Origin: Phyto melanocephala
Taxonomy: Eukaryota > Arthropoda > Insecta > Diptera > Rhinophoridae
Reading direction: 5' to 3'
Length of the DNA stretch: 64,000 bases
Assembly: GCA_941918925.1 (NCBI GenBank)
Contig: OW799233.1
Location: 139,192,223-139,256,222 of the forward strand
Shown here: positions 34,123 through 45,726 of the stretch, piece after piece
Numbering within the stretch: position 1 is the first letter of the stretch
Layout: each line of letters opens with the position of its first letter
The notes under the pieces: model-generated
Database searches by the model: none
The model's input: only the letters and a program-made list of their open reading frames with translations
Told to the model about the DNA's origin: nothing
Made by a program: the position numbers and the translations under genes

Positions 34123-36032
34123 TTACTTTGTAGCATAGTGACGTAAAATAAATATTTCTAGAATATTGTGTATGAAATTCTCGACCTGGCATCGCAGTGT
34201 AAATATGAGCAAATAACAGGAAGTGGTAGTATTACTTAAGCCATATATAAGCAATTATAAAGTTGCATTAACTCTTTAACAACTAATACCGCCTTTAGAC
34301 GGTCATCATAAAAAAAAATGTTTTAAACAAAACTAATTTACTTCACGTTGTTACAATGCAAACACTTTAATATTGGAGTTGTTTAAATAAATAAGCTTAA
34401 AGACATTAATATTAAAAGTGCTGATTATTATTTGTAATTAAAATAATTTCAGTTTATTTTAAGAAAATAAACCAGCGTATCTAAAAAGTATAAAGGTAAA
34501 ACACTTTTTATTAATTTTAATAAAAATTTCATGCTATATACGAATATGTGTATCATTTGGAATTTTCAACAAGTTGATTTGAACAGATACACGGACGGAT
34601 GGACTTCGGTCAAATGACTTCGCTATTCCAAGACTTTCAGCTTATACAAACAGAAAGACAAAGCTATGTATACAGCACAGTTGAAGAGCACAAAAAGGCT
34701 CACAAAGTCTATACTCTTGGAGAAGCTAATACAAGCATTAATAAAGTGTATCTTAAATTATTTCATATACAGGAGAAAAAATAAGTATAAACTTTAATTA
34801 TTGAGTTATTTATCAAAAAATAAAAAATAAATACAATTAACTCCATAAAGAAACAATAAATTAAACAGAGCAAAATAATAATAATGTTTTTACCAATCGA
34901 AATTTTTAATCAAAAAAAAAAAAAAAACGGTTCAGCATAAAACCTCGTTAGCTTGTAGAAGAGAAACATTGATTTTATTGAAATGAATTTACTAATTCAG
35001 ATCAATCAACATTAATATCGCCAAAAACTATCAAAACTTTTTGTTTCATTTAACAGTTATACGCAAAAGTAGACATATCAGTTGTTCAAGCAAATACGTC
35101 ACATTAAGAAACGAGTTGACTTTTGGGCAATAAAAACAAAATCATTAATTTTAATAGTTTCTATTGTTTTAGAAGCTAAATCAAAACAATTTTGGTATTT
35201 AAAAATACGAAATAAACTTGTTTTATTATAAGCTGAGTAACTATTCACTACTATCGTGCTAAAAATGTAAACAAAGAAAAATCCTTTTGTTATTTACAAC
35301 CAATAAATACTATATTTACGGAACTACATTCCTTTAAATACAATACAATTCATTGAATAAAATGAAGAGAATGCCAAAAAGAAAACCCATACTCTGATAG
35401 AAGGAAACACATACACAGACTTATATTAACAGCAACAATGACTTGATAACATTGTTGCAATACAATGACGATGGTGCTGTTTAGTGTTGATGATATAAAT
35501 GCGCCGTTTATAATACTAAACCAAAATACTAATGAATAAAGCATTCTGCATCAGAGAATCGTGTCTTTCTACTCAAACTAATACATGCTAAAGAAATGAA
35601 AATCAAGCCGAGCATTAAAGAAGTAAGAAAAAAACAACAAAATTACAACATGCAACTAAAGTAAACAATAGTTTATAGCCAAAGTTCAATAATGTGTGTG
35701 TATGAGAAAAATTAAAGAAAAAATTGAAACAAAAGTAGTTAAGCGGTAAGAACAACAACAATTGAACTAGTTGTAGCAACAATAATGACAAGAAGGGCAA
35801 CATTTTCCTAAAGTAAAAACAATGGGGCGAGTAATGTAAACTACCTCTTGTTAATAAATAATAAATAAATATTTAGTACGATTTATTGTTAATTTTCTTT
35901 CTATGTGTTATTCAAAATTTTTCCTTATTTTTACTTCTTGATACTTTTTTATTTTTTAAGATATTTTAAAATTTTTATAAACATTGATAAAAAAGCTTAA
36001 GTCGGTACCATATTTATGTAAAATTTCTTTGT
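34123..36032. other. AT-rich unannotated stretch
   Basis: Apart from the decayed family A tail at 34563-34705, no element or gene is recognised; open frames at 35350-35544 and 35615-35803 are low-complexity. Confidence 0.4.
34563..34705 (+). mobile_element. Decayed right half of a family A element
   Basis: AACAAGTTGATTTGAACAGA, CACGGACGGATGGACTTCGG, CTTATACAAACAGAAAGACAA and GCTATGTATACAGCACAGTTGAAGAG follow the order of the family A right end (AAGTTGATTTCAAC, GACR tract, ACGGAATGACAAAGCTATATATACCC hairpin), with many substitutions and a missing GGGGTC block. Confidence 0.45.
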
Positions 36033-36266
36033 ACACCCAGAAAACAAGAAATCAAATTCGTTGCCAATCGAATAGTTCAGTTCTTGCAAACAAACTTATC
36101 TTTTGTGGTAACAAAATTTCTATTGCAAGATTCGTAATTTTATAGTCCTGACTATATATTTCGAAATAAAATTCTGTAGATGCAACGGTGAAATTCTACT
36201 ATCGCAACTAAAATATGCGATTAAAAACAACTATGGTACTCACAACCAATACTATTTTTATTGTGT
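36033..36266 (+). mobile_element. Short MITE family D, copy 1
   Basis: It begins ACACCCAGAAAACAAG and CCAATCGAATAGTTCAGTT; read inward from the right it begins ACACAATAAAAATAGTATTG and has AATCGCATATTTTAGTTGCG, so the ends form imperfect inverted repeats of about 60 bp. A second copy in opposite orientation is at 42176-42386. It is non-coding; superfamily unknown. Confidence 0.6.
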
Positions 36267-37210
36267 ATCTGTAAAGAGTTCAATTCATTCAAAATTGTAA
36301 ATATTTTTAATGAAAACTATAAACAATTTTACTACTAAAATTTTTAATATCGATATTAAAACATTTTCTTTAAGATAATAAGAATAAAAAAAAAATTAAG
36401 AGTTATATTTTTAAAGGTCTACAAGTACAATGGGCGCTCAGAAGTGGTATTTTGTAAAGAATCCTCTTATCATTCATAGTGGTTTCAAGTACTTTTCACA
36501 CGATATTTTTTCTTTATTGGAACACAGAACACATTTAATATGGCTGGGTGGTTAATTATTTTATCTCATTATTTTTTCTGTCTTCTTCATCAATAACGAT
36601 TATTTTGTTTTATTGTTGTTCAGTTACGTGAATATTTGTCAACCCACACCTTGTCTTCAATTTTACTGCAATTCGTTACAGGCAAGATGGCGCCCTGAAT
36701 AAAATAGTGGACAATTTTGTTTTGAACCCCATCTATCCAGCGACCAAATGAAATTGCTTGACTTGTAGCAGAAAACTAACTATGAAAAAATTCAAAATCA
36801 TAGACGGAGACGAAAATAATAAAGCAAAATGGTATATAATGTTAAATAGTGCAAAAAAAAGGTTTTTCTTATTGGACTTTGTAATCCCTTATATAATAAA
36901 ACTACTCATAGCAACTCAGCAACTAAAGCTTTACAAAATATATGTAAGTGTGATCGACGATTAAATAAGGAAGAAAAAAAGAGCTCTAGGGGCATTATGA
37001 CAAAATTCTGCTCGTAGCTATTATAAGCAAAAACTAACTAAAATAGACAAGGTATGAAGGGAATATTAGAATAAAACCAAAACAACTTTAACCTAAAATT
37101 AGGTTAACAAATATGTATGAAAAGTATATTTGTAATAATCGGTGGACTCATAAGATTCATATTTTAATTTGATATATAAAATCCGGAAAAAAATTTAAAT
37201 TGGTTTTAAG
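36267..37210. other. AT-rich unannotated stretch
   Basis: No gene recognised. The open frame at 36758-36964 has no domain I know. Confidence 0.4.
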
Positions 37211-37212
37211 TA

Positions 37213-38080
37213 CGGGTGTCCGCCGGGATGGTATACAACTTTGTCTTGCCGCCATTTTGGTTAACATTAGTTTTGACAGTTCATATTTGGGAGTCGTGAA
37301 GTAGAGACGTGGCAAATTAATTATGGAAAAATATTCGGCAAGCCAACGTGTTTTAATCGTTAAAATATTTCATTAAAATCAATCATAAATTACTGCGGCG
37401 ATGAGAAAGTTACGTGAAATTTTTAGGAGAAACAACGTGCCGCACTATTTATCGTGTTGTGAATGATTTCGAGGGACAGTAGCTGATAGGCCCAAGCTTG
37501 GACCACAAATTACTATAAGATCGACTGAAATTATTACTGATGTTCAAGAAAGTGTTTTAAATAATCCATCAATCTCAATTCGATGCCGTGCTCAGGAGCT
37601 CGGTCGTAATAGAACAACTTTGACTACCATTTTTCACAGAGATTTGCAATTTTTTTCACTTAAGATTCAGTTGACATTCATCCTTCATCCAGAGGACCAT
37701 TTACGCCGCCATACATATAGATCGCCCATGTTAACCCCGATTTTCATGAAAAAGTCATAATGAGTGACGAGGCACATTTTTATTTGAATGGATATGTGAA
37801 TAAACATAAAATTCGGTTCTGGGCAATGAAAACTCTCAAATTATTCATCAGGCACCTTTGCATTCATTACAAGTTACAGCCTGGTATGCAAACTGAAAAC
37901 GGCGTAACGGTAACTGTCAATGGGGAGGGATATCGAGATATGATTGAAAACTTTTTAACTCCACAACTCCTTTTTTAGGCTTGACTAACATGTGGTTTCA
38001 ACTAGACGGTGCCACATGGCATACTGCCCGGATTACAATGGAATTACTGCTAGTAAAATACCTTCCCGGTGGACACCCCG
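37213..38080 (+). mobile_element. Mariner-like element with TIRs (second subfamily)
   Basis: It starts TACGGGTGTCCGCCGGGA and ends with the inverse TCCCGGTGGACACCCCG; TA is seen on the left, and the right copy is decayed (TT). The transposase relic is listed separately. The 3' part of the gene is missing, giving 868 bp. Confidence 0.72.
37323..38060 (+). pseudogene. Mariner-like transposase, C-terminally truncated and frameshifted
   Basis: ATG at 37323 gives MEKYSASQRVLIVKIFH then a stop; AMRKLREIFRRNNVPHY follows (DNA-binding region), then VQESVLNNPSISIRCRAQEL with GRNRTTLTTIFHRDL (about 37540-37650). The catalytic part begins VIMSDEAHFYLNGYVNK (about 37757-37807, first aspartate), continues through GVTVTVNGEGYRDMIENFL (about 37900-37955) and MWFQLDGATWHTARITMEL (about 37990-38047, second aspartate), and then runs straight into the terminal repeat. 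The third acidic residue and the tail are deleted. At least three stops or frameshifts are present. It belongs to the IS630 superfamily like 24150-24857 but with different TIRs, so a separate lineage. Confidence 0.82.
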
Positions 38081-39449
38081 TTCTATTAAAATTAAATTAA
38101 AATTAAGTTAATTTAATTTTAAAATAATAAAAAAAGACAGCTTTATTATATTCAGTTAAAATATTTTTTTGATCCCATTCCTTTTGTACAATATACTTAA
38201 TAATGCTCTTTTTGTATAAAAGTCCTTCCATAGTGCAATATTTCGTCTTAAGATCCCAAGAAAAACTTAAACTTTTGCGCCAACTGCATAGAAAAAACTA
38301 TAAGCATGTTTTAGCTACTTTTATGTATACAGTTCATAATTATAGATAATAGTGGCAATGATTACCACGATGGCATGAAGGTATGAAAACAATAGAAAAA
38401 TAAGCAGACGAGCAAAATCGTGATAAAAAAAACATACACACACACAAACGTAATACTCAGCACCTTCATCAGCAGTGGCAGCAGCATCGTGATGTTGTTT
38501 TAGCTTCTGAAGTAAATAACAACAATAAGTGCAGAATGCTAATCGATTAATGATGAAAATTAAAATTGGAGCAGGATAGGAAAAATAAACAATAGCAGCA
38601 ACAAAAATAAACAATGAAAATGAAAAAAAACAGAATTAGTTTTAAGAAATACTTGTAGATGCGGAAAGAACAAAAAATAACGGCTAGAGGAAACATGTTC
38701 ATTTTTCGTTCATTTTACATTTACATTCACGTTGCAAGTCTGTTTAAGGACTTTTACTACTACAAACAAATTTATGAGAAAATATAGCAAAACATAATAC
38801 CCGGTTAACAGCAAAGCAACTTTTACTAGCTAAAGTAACATTATTGGTTTACGAAATGCCAACAATATATCTTTTATTAGATGGTCTACACTGATATCAT
38901 TTTGTAGGGATAGAGCAGCATAAGAAAGTAAAACGATTTAATCTCTTTACAAAATCCCACGCCATAGACAATGAAGAACTGTTTTAATATTTTTTCTTTT
39001 TCTGTATAGTGTGAATGCGAATTTTTGTTTTTTATAGAAACGTTTAACCCATTATTGTAAGTCTAGAATAGAAATCAAAAGAAAATTGAGCGTCCAACAT
39101 TTTGATATAAATTAGTGCTACATGCTAAATTTTTTAAAACAATTTTATAAGACTTCACTGTATGTCTCAATTATTCATTGAAAAGGAATATTGCAATTTG
39201 AAGGCAAACGATATGACACACATCAAGCCAAATGTTTGATTATATCGTAATAACACATTTAAATTAAATTCAGCCTTTTTGCTAAATTATTTTACAAGCT
39301 CTAGTTGCATAATCTTTTAAATTTTTTTTGGAGGGTTCATTTTAACGTATTTTTTCACATTGAATGCTTTAAATCATAGTCTTATAAAACTGAAATTATT
39401 ACGGTGTTAAAATAATCTTTTTATCATCAGAAGTAGGTTAATAATAGAA
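38081..39449. other. AT-rich unannotated stretch
   Basis: No gene recognised. The open frame at 38321-38614 (minus) arises over GTGT/CAG-type simple sequence. Confidence 0.4.
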
Positions 39450-39745
39450 ATCTGGCATACCAATGCTAAATTCGGCCATACTATCTCCTTCACAATAAGG
39501 TATAGTAACAATATCGTAGCTTAGCTCTGATTTTAAATTTTTTCATAGTTAATTGTTCATTATTAGTCAACCTCTTTCATTTGGTACACATATACATATG
39601 CATATGCATTTTTTTACTACTCAAACTGCTGAATCTGGTACCACTATTGTAGGGGTTCATGGGAACCAATATATATGTCATTTTATTTTGGACACAATCT
39701 TGAATTTTAATCTTTTCATTATTTTTGTATTCTGCAGTCCAAATC
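39450..39745 (+). mobile_element. Family C copy C3 (partial, degenerate)
   Basis: A hairpin remnant (AAATTCGGCCATACTATC at 39469) is followed by TTCATAGTTAATTGTTCATTA, TTAGTCAACCTCTTTCATTTG and a further unit with GTAGGGGTTCATGGG. It fades before a right end appears. The overlapping open frames on both strands at 39553-39891 are not supported as genes. Confidence 0.45.
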
Positions 39746-40261
39746 CTTTCGAGAGGGTGAAGGGTTTTCGCCACCGAAATTATAAATGGAATGGCAAAGA
39801 AAAAGTTTTTAGTCCAGAGCGATATCACAACGAATATATGCAAAGGAACTGCAGCAAGCAAATACACTGCCGTATAATATAACAGCCACAAGCTAATTTA
39901 AAGCAATTCTTACATCAAAACAAAGTTTAGAAACTATATATTTATACCATTAAAAAAATAGTAAAAGTTAAAAGCGAAAGAAGCAAAACCGTTTCAGAGT
40001 GGTATGCCATTAAAATGGCACTCTTTAGAACATATTAAAACTAGAAATTATTTATAAGTCAGAAGTGGGTTGGTCCTCCATTTGTGAAAATGAACTCGTT
40101 TATTCGATTTAGCGTAGCTTTAATAAATCTTATACATTTTTCTTTAGTAACTGTCTCCTAAGCATTAATAATAGAGATTCTTAATGGTGCCATATGGCTT
40201 ATTTTCAGCATAAATCTCACTATTCGAATTGTTTTACATTAAAATTTACACGATAGTTTAA
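39746..40261. other. AT-rich unannotated stretch
   Basis: Nothing recognised. Confidence 0.35.
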
Positions 40262-41160
40262 AAGGATATATATTGGTTTGTCATTCTGTGTGAAACTTCT
40301 GCAATATTTATTTCCGACCGCATAGAGTATATATGTATGTACTTTCTAAAAGCCTATTACCATAGACAGACGACAGCGTTAATTTGCATTAAAAGTCTTA
40401 ATTCAAATTAACTTTTGAATTATCCCCATTCCAATGTGTATTAGACTTCACGTAAATGCACTAAATCATATTGAATTTAAACTGAATTTAGCAATTTCAA
40501 TATGGCAACATGGTCGGCAATCAATCAAAAAATTAAAAAATCAAAAAAGTAAAATTAAAATAGATTCGATATGTTGAACTTTTTTACATATTTTTTAGAA
40601 TGCCTTTCTGTTGAGGTGAAAGTTTACCTTATTACTGGTATCGTCCAACGTAAGCACGTCACTCTCCCAAAAAGTGCTGTTACGGTCCTTTAAAAAAATA
40701 CCATATACCTACATATGACTTATAACCTCCATGTAAAGATACCATTAAAACTACAAATTTCCACAATTCCTTTTCTCTTATTTCAGAGTGTCCTTCTGCC
40801 ATCCCAACTTGTAGCAACATGTTCAGATTTGTGATTGCTAGTGCATTTACAATTTTTACTAAATGCAAATAACTGTCGTCTGTCACAGCAAAATTTTAAT
40901 TTGCATTAGTGAGACTCTAATGCAAATTAACGCTGTCGTCTGTCTATGGTATATGAATAGGGAAATCGATTGAGCATTATCAGTCTGTCCGTGTGTATGT
41001 TGAAATCAACTTTTTAAAGCCCACCGATACTTCCAAGACCCATGTAAGGTATCAAAATGTCATATATATTTTGGAGCAGATTAGGATTGGAAATCAGAAT
41101 AATCGCTCCATAACCTCCTAAGATATAAGCGCATAAACACAACTGCCTCTGTTTTTTCGT
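40262..41160 (-). mobile_element. Family A/C right-half remnant split by a MITE
   Basis: Left of the MITE: GGTTTGTCATTCTGTGTGAAA and TTTCCGACCGCATAGAGTATA. Right of it: TATGAATAGGGAAATCGATT, CAGTCTGTCCGTGTGTATG, TTGAAATCAACTTTTTAAAG and a CATAACCTCCTAAGATATAAGC block. This is the reverse-strand order of the conserved right half. The hairpin end is not seen. Confidence 0.6.
40360..40949. mobile_element. 590-bp MITE with perfect 32-bp TIRs and TA duplication
   Basis: TA at 40358-40359 and 40950-40951 flank identical 32-bp inverted repeats beginning CCATAGACAGACGACAGCG (40360-40391 and 40918-40949). The right end also carries a partial second copy of the terminal sequence (TGCAAATAACTGTCGTCTGTC at 40864-40884). 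The interior has no transposase. TA duplication suggests mobilisation by a Tc1/mariner-type enzyme. Perfect TIRs suggest it is among the youngest insertions here. It lies inside a family A remnant. Confidence 0.85.
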
Positions 41161-42175
41161 TTATTTATACCACAAAAATTTAAAATTAAATTGGGGACTA
41201 ATGGCCAAACTTATAGACAAGAATTATTTGAAACAATATATATTTTTTTAAATATATCAACATAAATAATAAAGGGTATAATCGTGACATGGCCAAATGT
41301 AACGATATAACTTTAAAACCATCACTACAAATTCTTTTGGAAAAATAGCGTAGTTTCAAATATCATATCAGTTGTACCTATCCGAACCTTTCGAGATACA
41401 TTTTGTATATTGAAGATACGCTAACTAAAATCGACAAAGAAGATAAAACATTCTGAGTGAATAAAAAGTTGCTTTTTATAACAGATGGACATATTTAATA
41501 AAATAAAACTCTATTTAACTAATTTTAATAGGATTTAAACTTCGTAAATTAAAAAAAAAAATTATTTTTATCATAAGCGTCAACACTATATTAAATCGAC
41601 TCTCAGCTGAAGGCAGAAATACTGTTAGCAACATAACTCAACAACAACTCTTTGATGCAAGCCACCCTTGCAAGTCGTGCAGGCCGTGCAAGTCTAGCAA
41701 ACAATTTAACTTGTGCACGACTACAAAAACAAATTCTATTAAATTGCAATTTGCATCACTTGAGCAAATATGCACAACTAAAAAATAGGTGCAAAGTAAT
41801 GTCACACAAATTTGCACAACAGATACACAATTTTTTTACTCTCAGGATTTAAAATCTCCGCAAATTCAATTTCATACATGTCATTTTTTACCAAAAAATT
41901 TATGATATATATTTTTCCGTTGATTAAGGCATTTTAATTTTTTTAAATTAATTAACTTTCTTTTCGGGAAATATTAAAACGCAGAATCTTACTTATAAAT
42001 TTAAAAAAAGATTTGTTGTTTCTTAAATATTTACTTAAAAAATCAGCTGTTGTCATAAGTTTGAAACACACATGAAAAATGTACTTACGGTTGGTAGCAA
42101 AAAATTAGAGCATATTTGCACTTATTGCAAAAATGCTACCAAGAGTGAATTCCGCTTATATTTTAAACCGTGTGT
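41161..42175. other. AT-rich stretch with a TTGCA/TGCAA cluster
   Basis: No gene supported. Over 41655-41830 the motif TGCA with TTGCAC/GTGCAA contexts occurs about a dozen times in 175 bp; the open frame at 41652-41852 runs through it and shows no domain. Confidence 0.4.
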
Positions 42176-42386
42176 ACACAGAGAAAACAGTATCGGTTGT
42201 TGGTATCGCAACTGATGCCAATCGCATAGTTTAGTTGTGATAAGAGAAGTTTTCGTTTATATCCACAGCTACACTAATAAATTATGATTCTTGAAATAAA
42301 AATTTTATAATCACAAATGAAATGTTCGATTGCAGGAACTGAACTATTCGATTGGAAATGAATGTGATATTCTGTTTTTGGGGTGT
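42176..42386 (-). mobile_element. Short MITE family D, copy 2
   Basis: The left end ACACAGAGAAAACAGTATCG with CCAATCGCATAGTTTAGTTG, and the right end (inverse) ACACCCCAAAAACAGAATAT with CCAATCGAATAGTTCAGTT, match copy 1 at 36033-36266 in opposite orientation. It is 211 bp and non-coding; no clear TSD. Confidence 0.6.
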
Positions 42387-43587
42387 AAATGCAAAACATG
42401 AATAGTCATATTTTTATGTTTTTATGGATTACGTAGCAATTAATAATGTAGGTTCCCATTTAAAATAAGATACTGCAGTGCTTACGATATAATCGAAAAT
42501 ATATCCCGACCATTTACTTATCAACTATTTACTTATTTTTTTAATCGCATTTTTAAAATCTTTTCTTGTTTTGATATAAAGAAATTACATTTGGAAGACA
42601 CACTTAATTAAGAAATCGTACTAAAGAAATTCAGAATGTAGTTATAAGAGGTTTGTTTTGCTGCAAATAAAGTTACTAACAAATAATTATTTTTATGGTA
42701 AAATAAAGCTTTAGTAATATTTTCGAATTACTAGTATTTAATTTTACAAACTGGACATCTATGCTTTATAGCTTAATATATCGTATTGAATTTTTTTGTT
42801 TCTGTTTGTTGCTTCCTTTAAGGTAATTTAAAAATCACTTACTCCCACACTCATGACGAACACTTGAATACAATGTAGAAAATAATGCTTTTTATCTTTC
42901 TCTTCCTTCGCCTTTTTTTAGTTGGTGATTCTTTGTTTTTTTTTTTTTGCATCTAGCTTTAAGTAGCTTCATGGTAAGATGATGTTCGAATGTACCATTA
43001 TGATTTGATTATTATTTTATTATTTGTTGACCCTTGCCAAGATGTGAATTTCTCTTAAATATTTTTTTTATATATATCTGGATTTAGTTGTATGTTCGGT
43101 AAATGCAAAATTACAGCGTATTCAAGCAAAGAGGAGTACATATATTGAGTATTACAAAACTGTAATAAATTTTTTGAAACAGACATTGTGTCTGTTCTTT
43201 TGTTGTTGTTATTATCAGAAACGTATGGATGGCAGACTGTATAAAGTAATAATGTTTGGAATTTATAAAATTTTTGTAATTCAATCATGGATAAGTTATG
43301 AATTATATTTATATTGCTCTTCCTTTTTTCGTTGTAATCATCGAATTAATTTTTCTATTAGTTATTGCTGTTTCTTTTTTTTCCCTTAAACTCAAATTGT
43401 TTAAAAATAATTAATTGAGTGATTAGCGTCTTGACAAGAGAGCTAATTATAAACGAGTCTTAAGGACATAGAGGCACTAAAGTAATTAAGTAGTAAGTGT
43501 TTTCAATTAAACAATTTTTCTTTATTCTTCAGAGGCATTATTTTGGTATAAATTATTTGTATACGCATTAGTTGAAGTATTAGATAG
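42387..43587. other. AT-rich unannotated stretch
   Basis: No gene recognised; overlapping open frames on both strands at 43055-43389 show no domain. Confidence 0.4.
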
Positions 43588-44185
43588 ATAGCGCTATATT
43601 CGGCCATGCCGAATCTTATATACCCTTCACAACGTGTAGTCAGGCAATAACAGTATTTTGTATCACCATTCCCCATATTAAATACGTACATACATATAAA
43701 AAACATACATATATAAAAACATCCCATTGTAAAATTATAAATTTACGTATGTATGTTTAAAAAAAATAAAAAAAAATAAAAAAAAATTTTAAAAAAAATT
43801 TAAAAAAAAATTAAAAAAAAATTTAAAAAAAAAATAATTAAAATATATATAATAAATATAGAACAAAAAAAAATAATTAAAAAAAATTAAAAAAAAAATA
43901 ATAATAAAAATATAAATAATATATTAATAAAAATTAAAAAAAAAAATAAAAAAAATTAAAAAAAAATATATATAAAAAAAATTTTTTTTTGGCTCAGCTG
44001 GGATTTGATGCCACGTTTTCTCTAACCAGTATACACGTTTGTATGTATGTATGTTGTTGTAATGTTGTTTTTGTGAAAAAAAAAATCGAGGTGGTCCTGG
44101 GTTTTTGCTCATATCTCAAATGTTTATGAACCGATGTTTCTGATTTGCAATACCGATCTACTCCCGAATATTTCTGATATTTTAA
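43588..44185 (+). mobile_element. Hairpin-ended element, family A copy A2 (cut by piggyBac)
   Basis: Hairpin TTCGGCCATGCCGAA at 43600, CCCTTCACAACGTGTAGTCA, an A-rich core (43759-43985), TGGCTCAGCTGGGATTTGATG, and TCGAGGTGGTCCTGGGTTTT. It stops at GATATTTTAA (44176-44185), exactly where the relative at 61423-62229 continues with TACCTCAACCGAGTCC. A piggyBac terminus begins at that TTAA. Confidence 0.78.
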
Positions 44186-45375
44186 CCCTAGCCCTTATAC
44201 CCAACTTTTTTACGTAAACGTATACCCAAGTACAGGTGTGGCCAGTAACAATTATTTGTGTATTTTCTTATAATTTATTAGCAAAAAATATTTTTATTCA
44301 TATTATTTGTACTTTAATATATTAACTAACATTATAACTTGTTAGAATAAGTTTGCGTACACAGTAAAAACTTACCGTGGACGAGCAGATGTTCCCATAT
44401 CGTGACCGTATCCGTTTCACGCAATACATCTAATTTAAACCGGTGAAGTATGGTATCAAAGTATGGTGGGTGTGTGATGCCAAAAGCTCTTACCCTCTGC
44501 ATGGTCAAATATATAACAGACAAGCTATTACGGGAGAGGAAACTAATGAGGGTGAACGCGTAGTGAAGGATTTGGTAAGTCGATTTCATGGAAGCGGGCA
44601 CAATATAACAATGGACAATTTTTTTACAAGCCTTAATTCATTTCAAAACTTGTGTTCAATAAATTTAACTGCGGTTGAAACCGCACGTAAAAATAAGTCG
44701 TTCATACCCAAAGAAATGTTGGCTCACAAATATCGCCCTGTGGAGTCAACAGTCTTCAGCTTTATGCCCAACATTTCCATGTGCTCATATGTGCCGAAAA
44801 AAAAACAAGGCAGTTATTGCTTTATCTTCAATGCATGATGATAACGCAATTAATACAAGCGGAAAGCCAGAAGTAATCGAATTTTATAATAAAACAAAAG
44901 GAGGAGTGGATGTTATGGACCAACTGCTTGGAGAATATACTTGCCAAAGACAGACTAAGCATTGGCCATTATCTCTATTATTCAATATGATTGATTTGAC
45001 AAAATAGTCAGCGTACATCTTATATTTTGAAAATAACAAAAACAGCCCATTTAGTAAGCTAAGACGCAAACACTTTTTTCGCCAGCTCGCCAAGGAGCTA
45101 TGTATGCCAGTAATTGAAAGTCGGTCAGTCAATGTTTAGGTAATGCGCAACTCCAAGAAAAGTTGGCGATTCACAGTCAACGTCGGCAGCGACTAGTGTA
45201 CGTGGAAAAAATCCAAATTGGAAGCTCCTTTTTGTGTTATTATCACGGCGAGCACAGAGGACGCACTCGTAATATATGCTCTGCTTGTAAACGGCCAATA
45301 TGTGTTCAACATTCACGAAATTACTTTGTGTGCAAAATTTGCAATAATGGCCACAAAACTTTAATTAAAGTTATA
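44186..45375 (+). mobile_element. Second piggyBac-family element (left end and transposase relic)
   Basis: CCCTAGCCCTTATACCC begins immediately after TTAA (44182-44185), at the point where family A copy A2 is interrupted; that is a typical piggyBac left end. Only about 190 bp separate it from the VDEQ motif, so the 5' half of the gene is deleted. The right terminal repeat was not located; 45375 marks the end of recognisable coding sequence. Confidence 0.65.
44377..45355 (+). pseudogene. piggyBac transposase, catalytic half, frameshifted
   Basis: From 44377: VDEQMFPYRDRIRFTQYI (first catalytic aspartate), a TAA at 44431, then PVKYGIKVWWVCDAKSSYPL and GQIYNRQ, GERVVKDLVSRFHGSGHNIT with MDNFFTSL (second aspartate, about 44613), RKNKSFIPKEML and YRPVESTVFSF. 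After a run of nine A at 44799 the frame changes by one base and continues NKAVIALSSMHDDN, EFYNKTKGGVDVMDQLLGEY (third aspartate, about 44908), a TAG at 45005, AAYI-like SAYILYFENNKNS, FFRQLAKELCMPVIESRS, another stop, and the cysteine-rich tail CYYHGEHRGRTRNICSACKR, PICVQHSRNYFVCKIC (about 45235-45345). All three catalytic aspartates survive in sequence, but at least three stops or frameshifts and the missing N-terminus make it non-functional. It is much better preserved than the copy at 5640. Confidence 0.92.
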
Positions 45376-45726
45376 ATAAATAAAATAAAAACATTATATT
45401 ACATAAAAAATTAAAAAAATGCGTTAAGAAAAAATTGCTTTTTCAAGTTAGGCAAAAAGGTCTAAGTTTGTTGAATTCTAATCAAAGTATGAAATTATCT
45501 GAAAATTAATACCTTAAAAGTAAACCAGAATACCTGGAAACAAACCAAAATTGTTTTAGCCACATGAAAGAGTAATAGAGAAAATTAAGTTAAATTTAAT
45601 CAAAAACTAAAATTTAAATTTTTTGATTTATTTAGGATTAAAAGTTTAATTTAATGAAATTTTTCAAAATAATATTTGTCTTTTTACAATTAAAAACAAA
45701 TTTTAAATTTACAGTTTAAATAAATC
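45376..45726. other. AT-rich flank of the piggyBac relic
   Basis: No right terminal repeat with GGG-TTAA could be found here; otherwise nothing recognised. Confidence 0.4.

Noticed and set aside
38321..38614. 97-codon minus-strand frame
   Set aside because: Runs through CACA and CAG-type simple repeats; composition explains the absence of stops.
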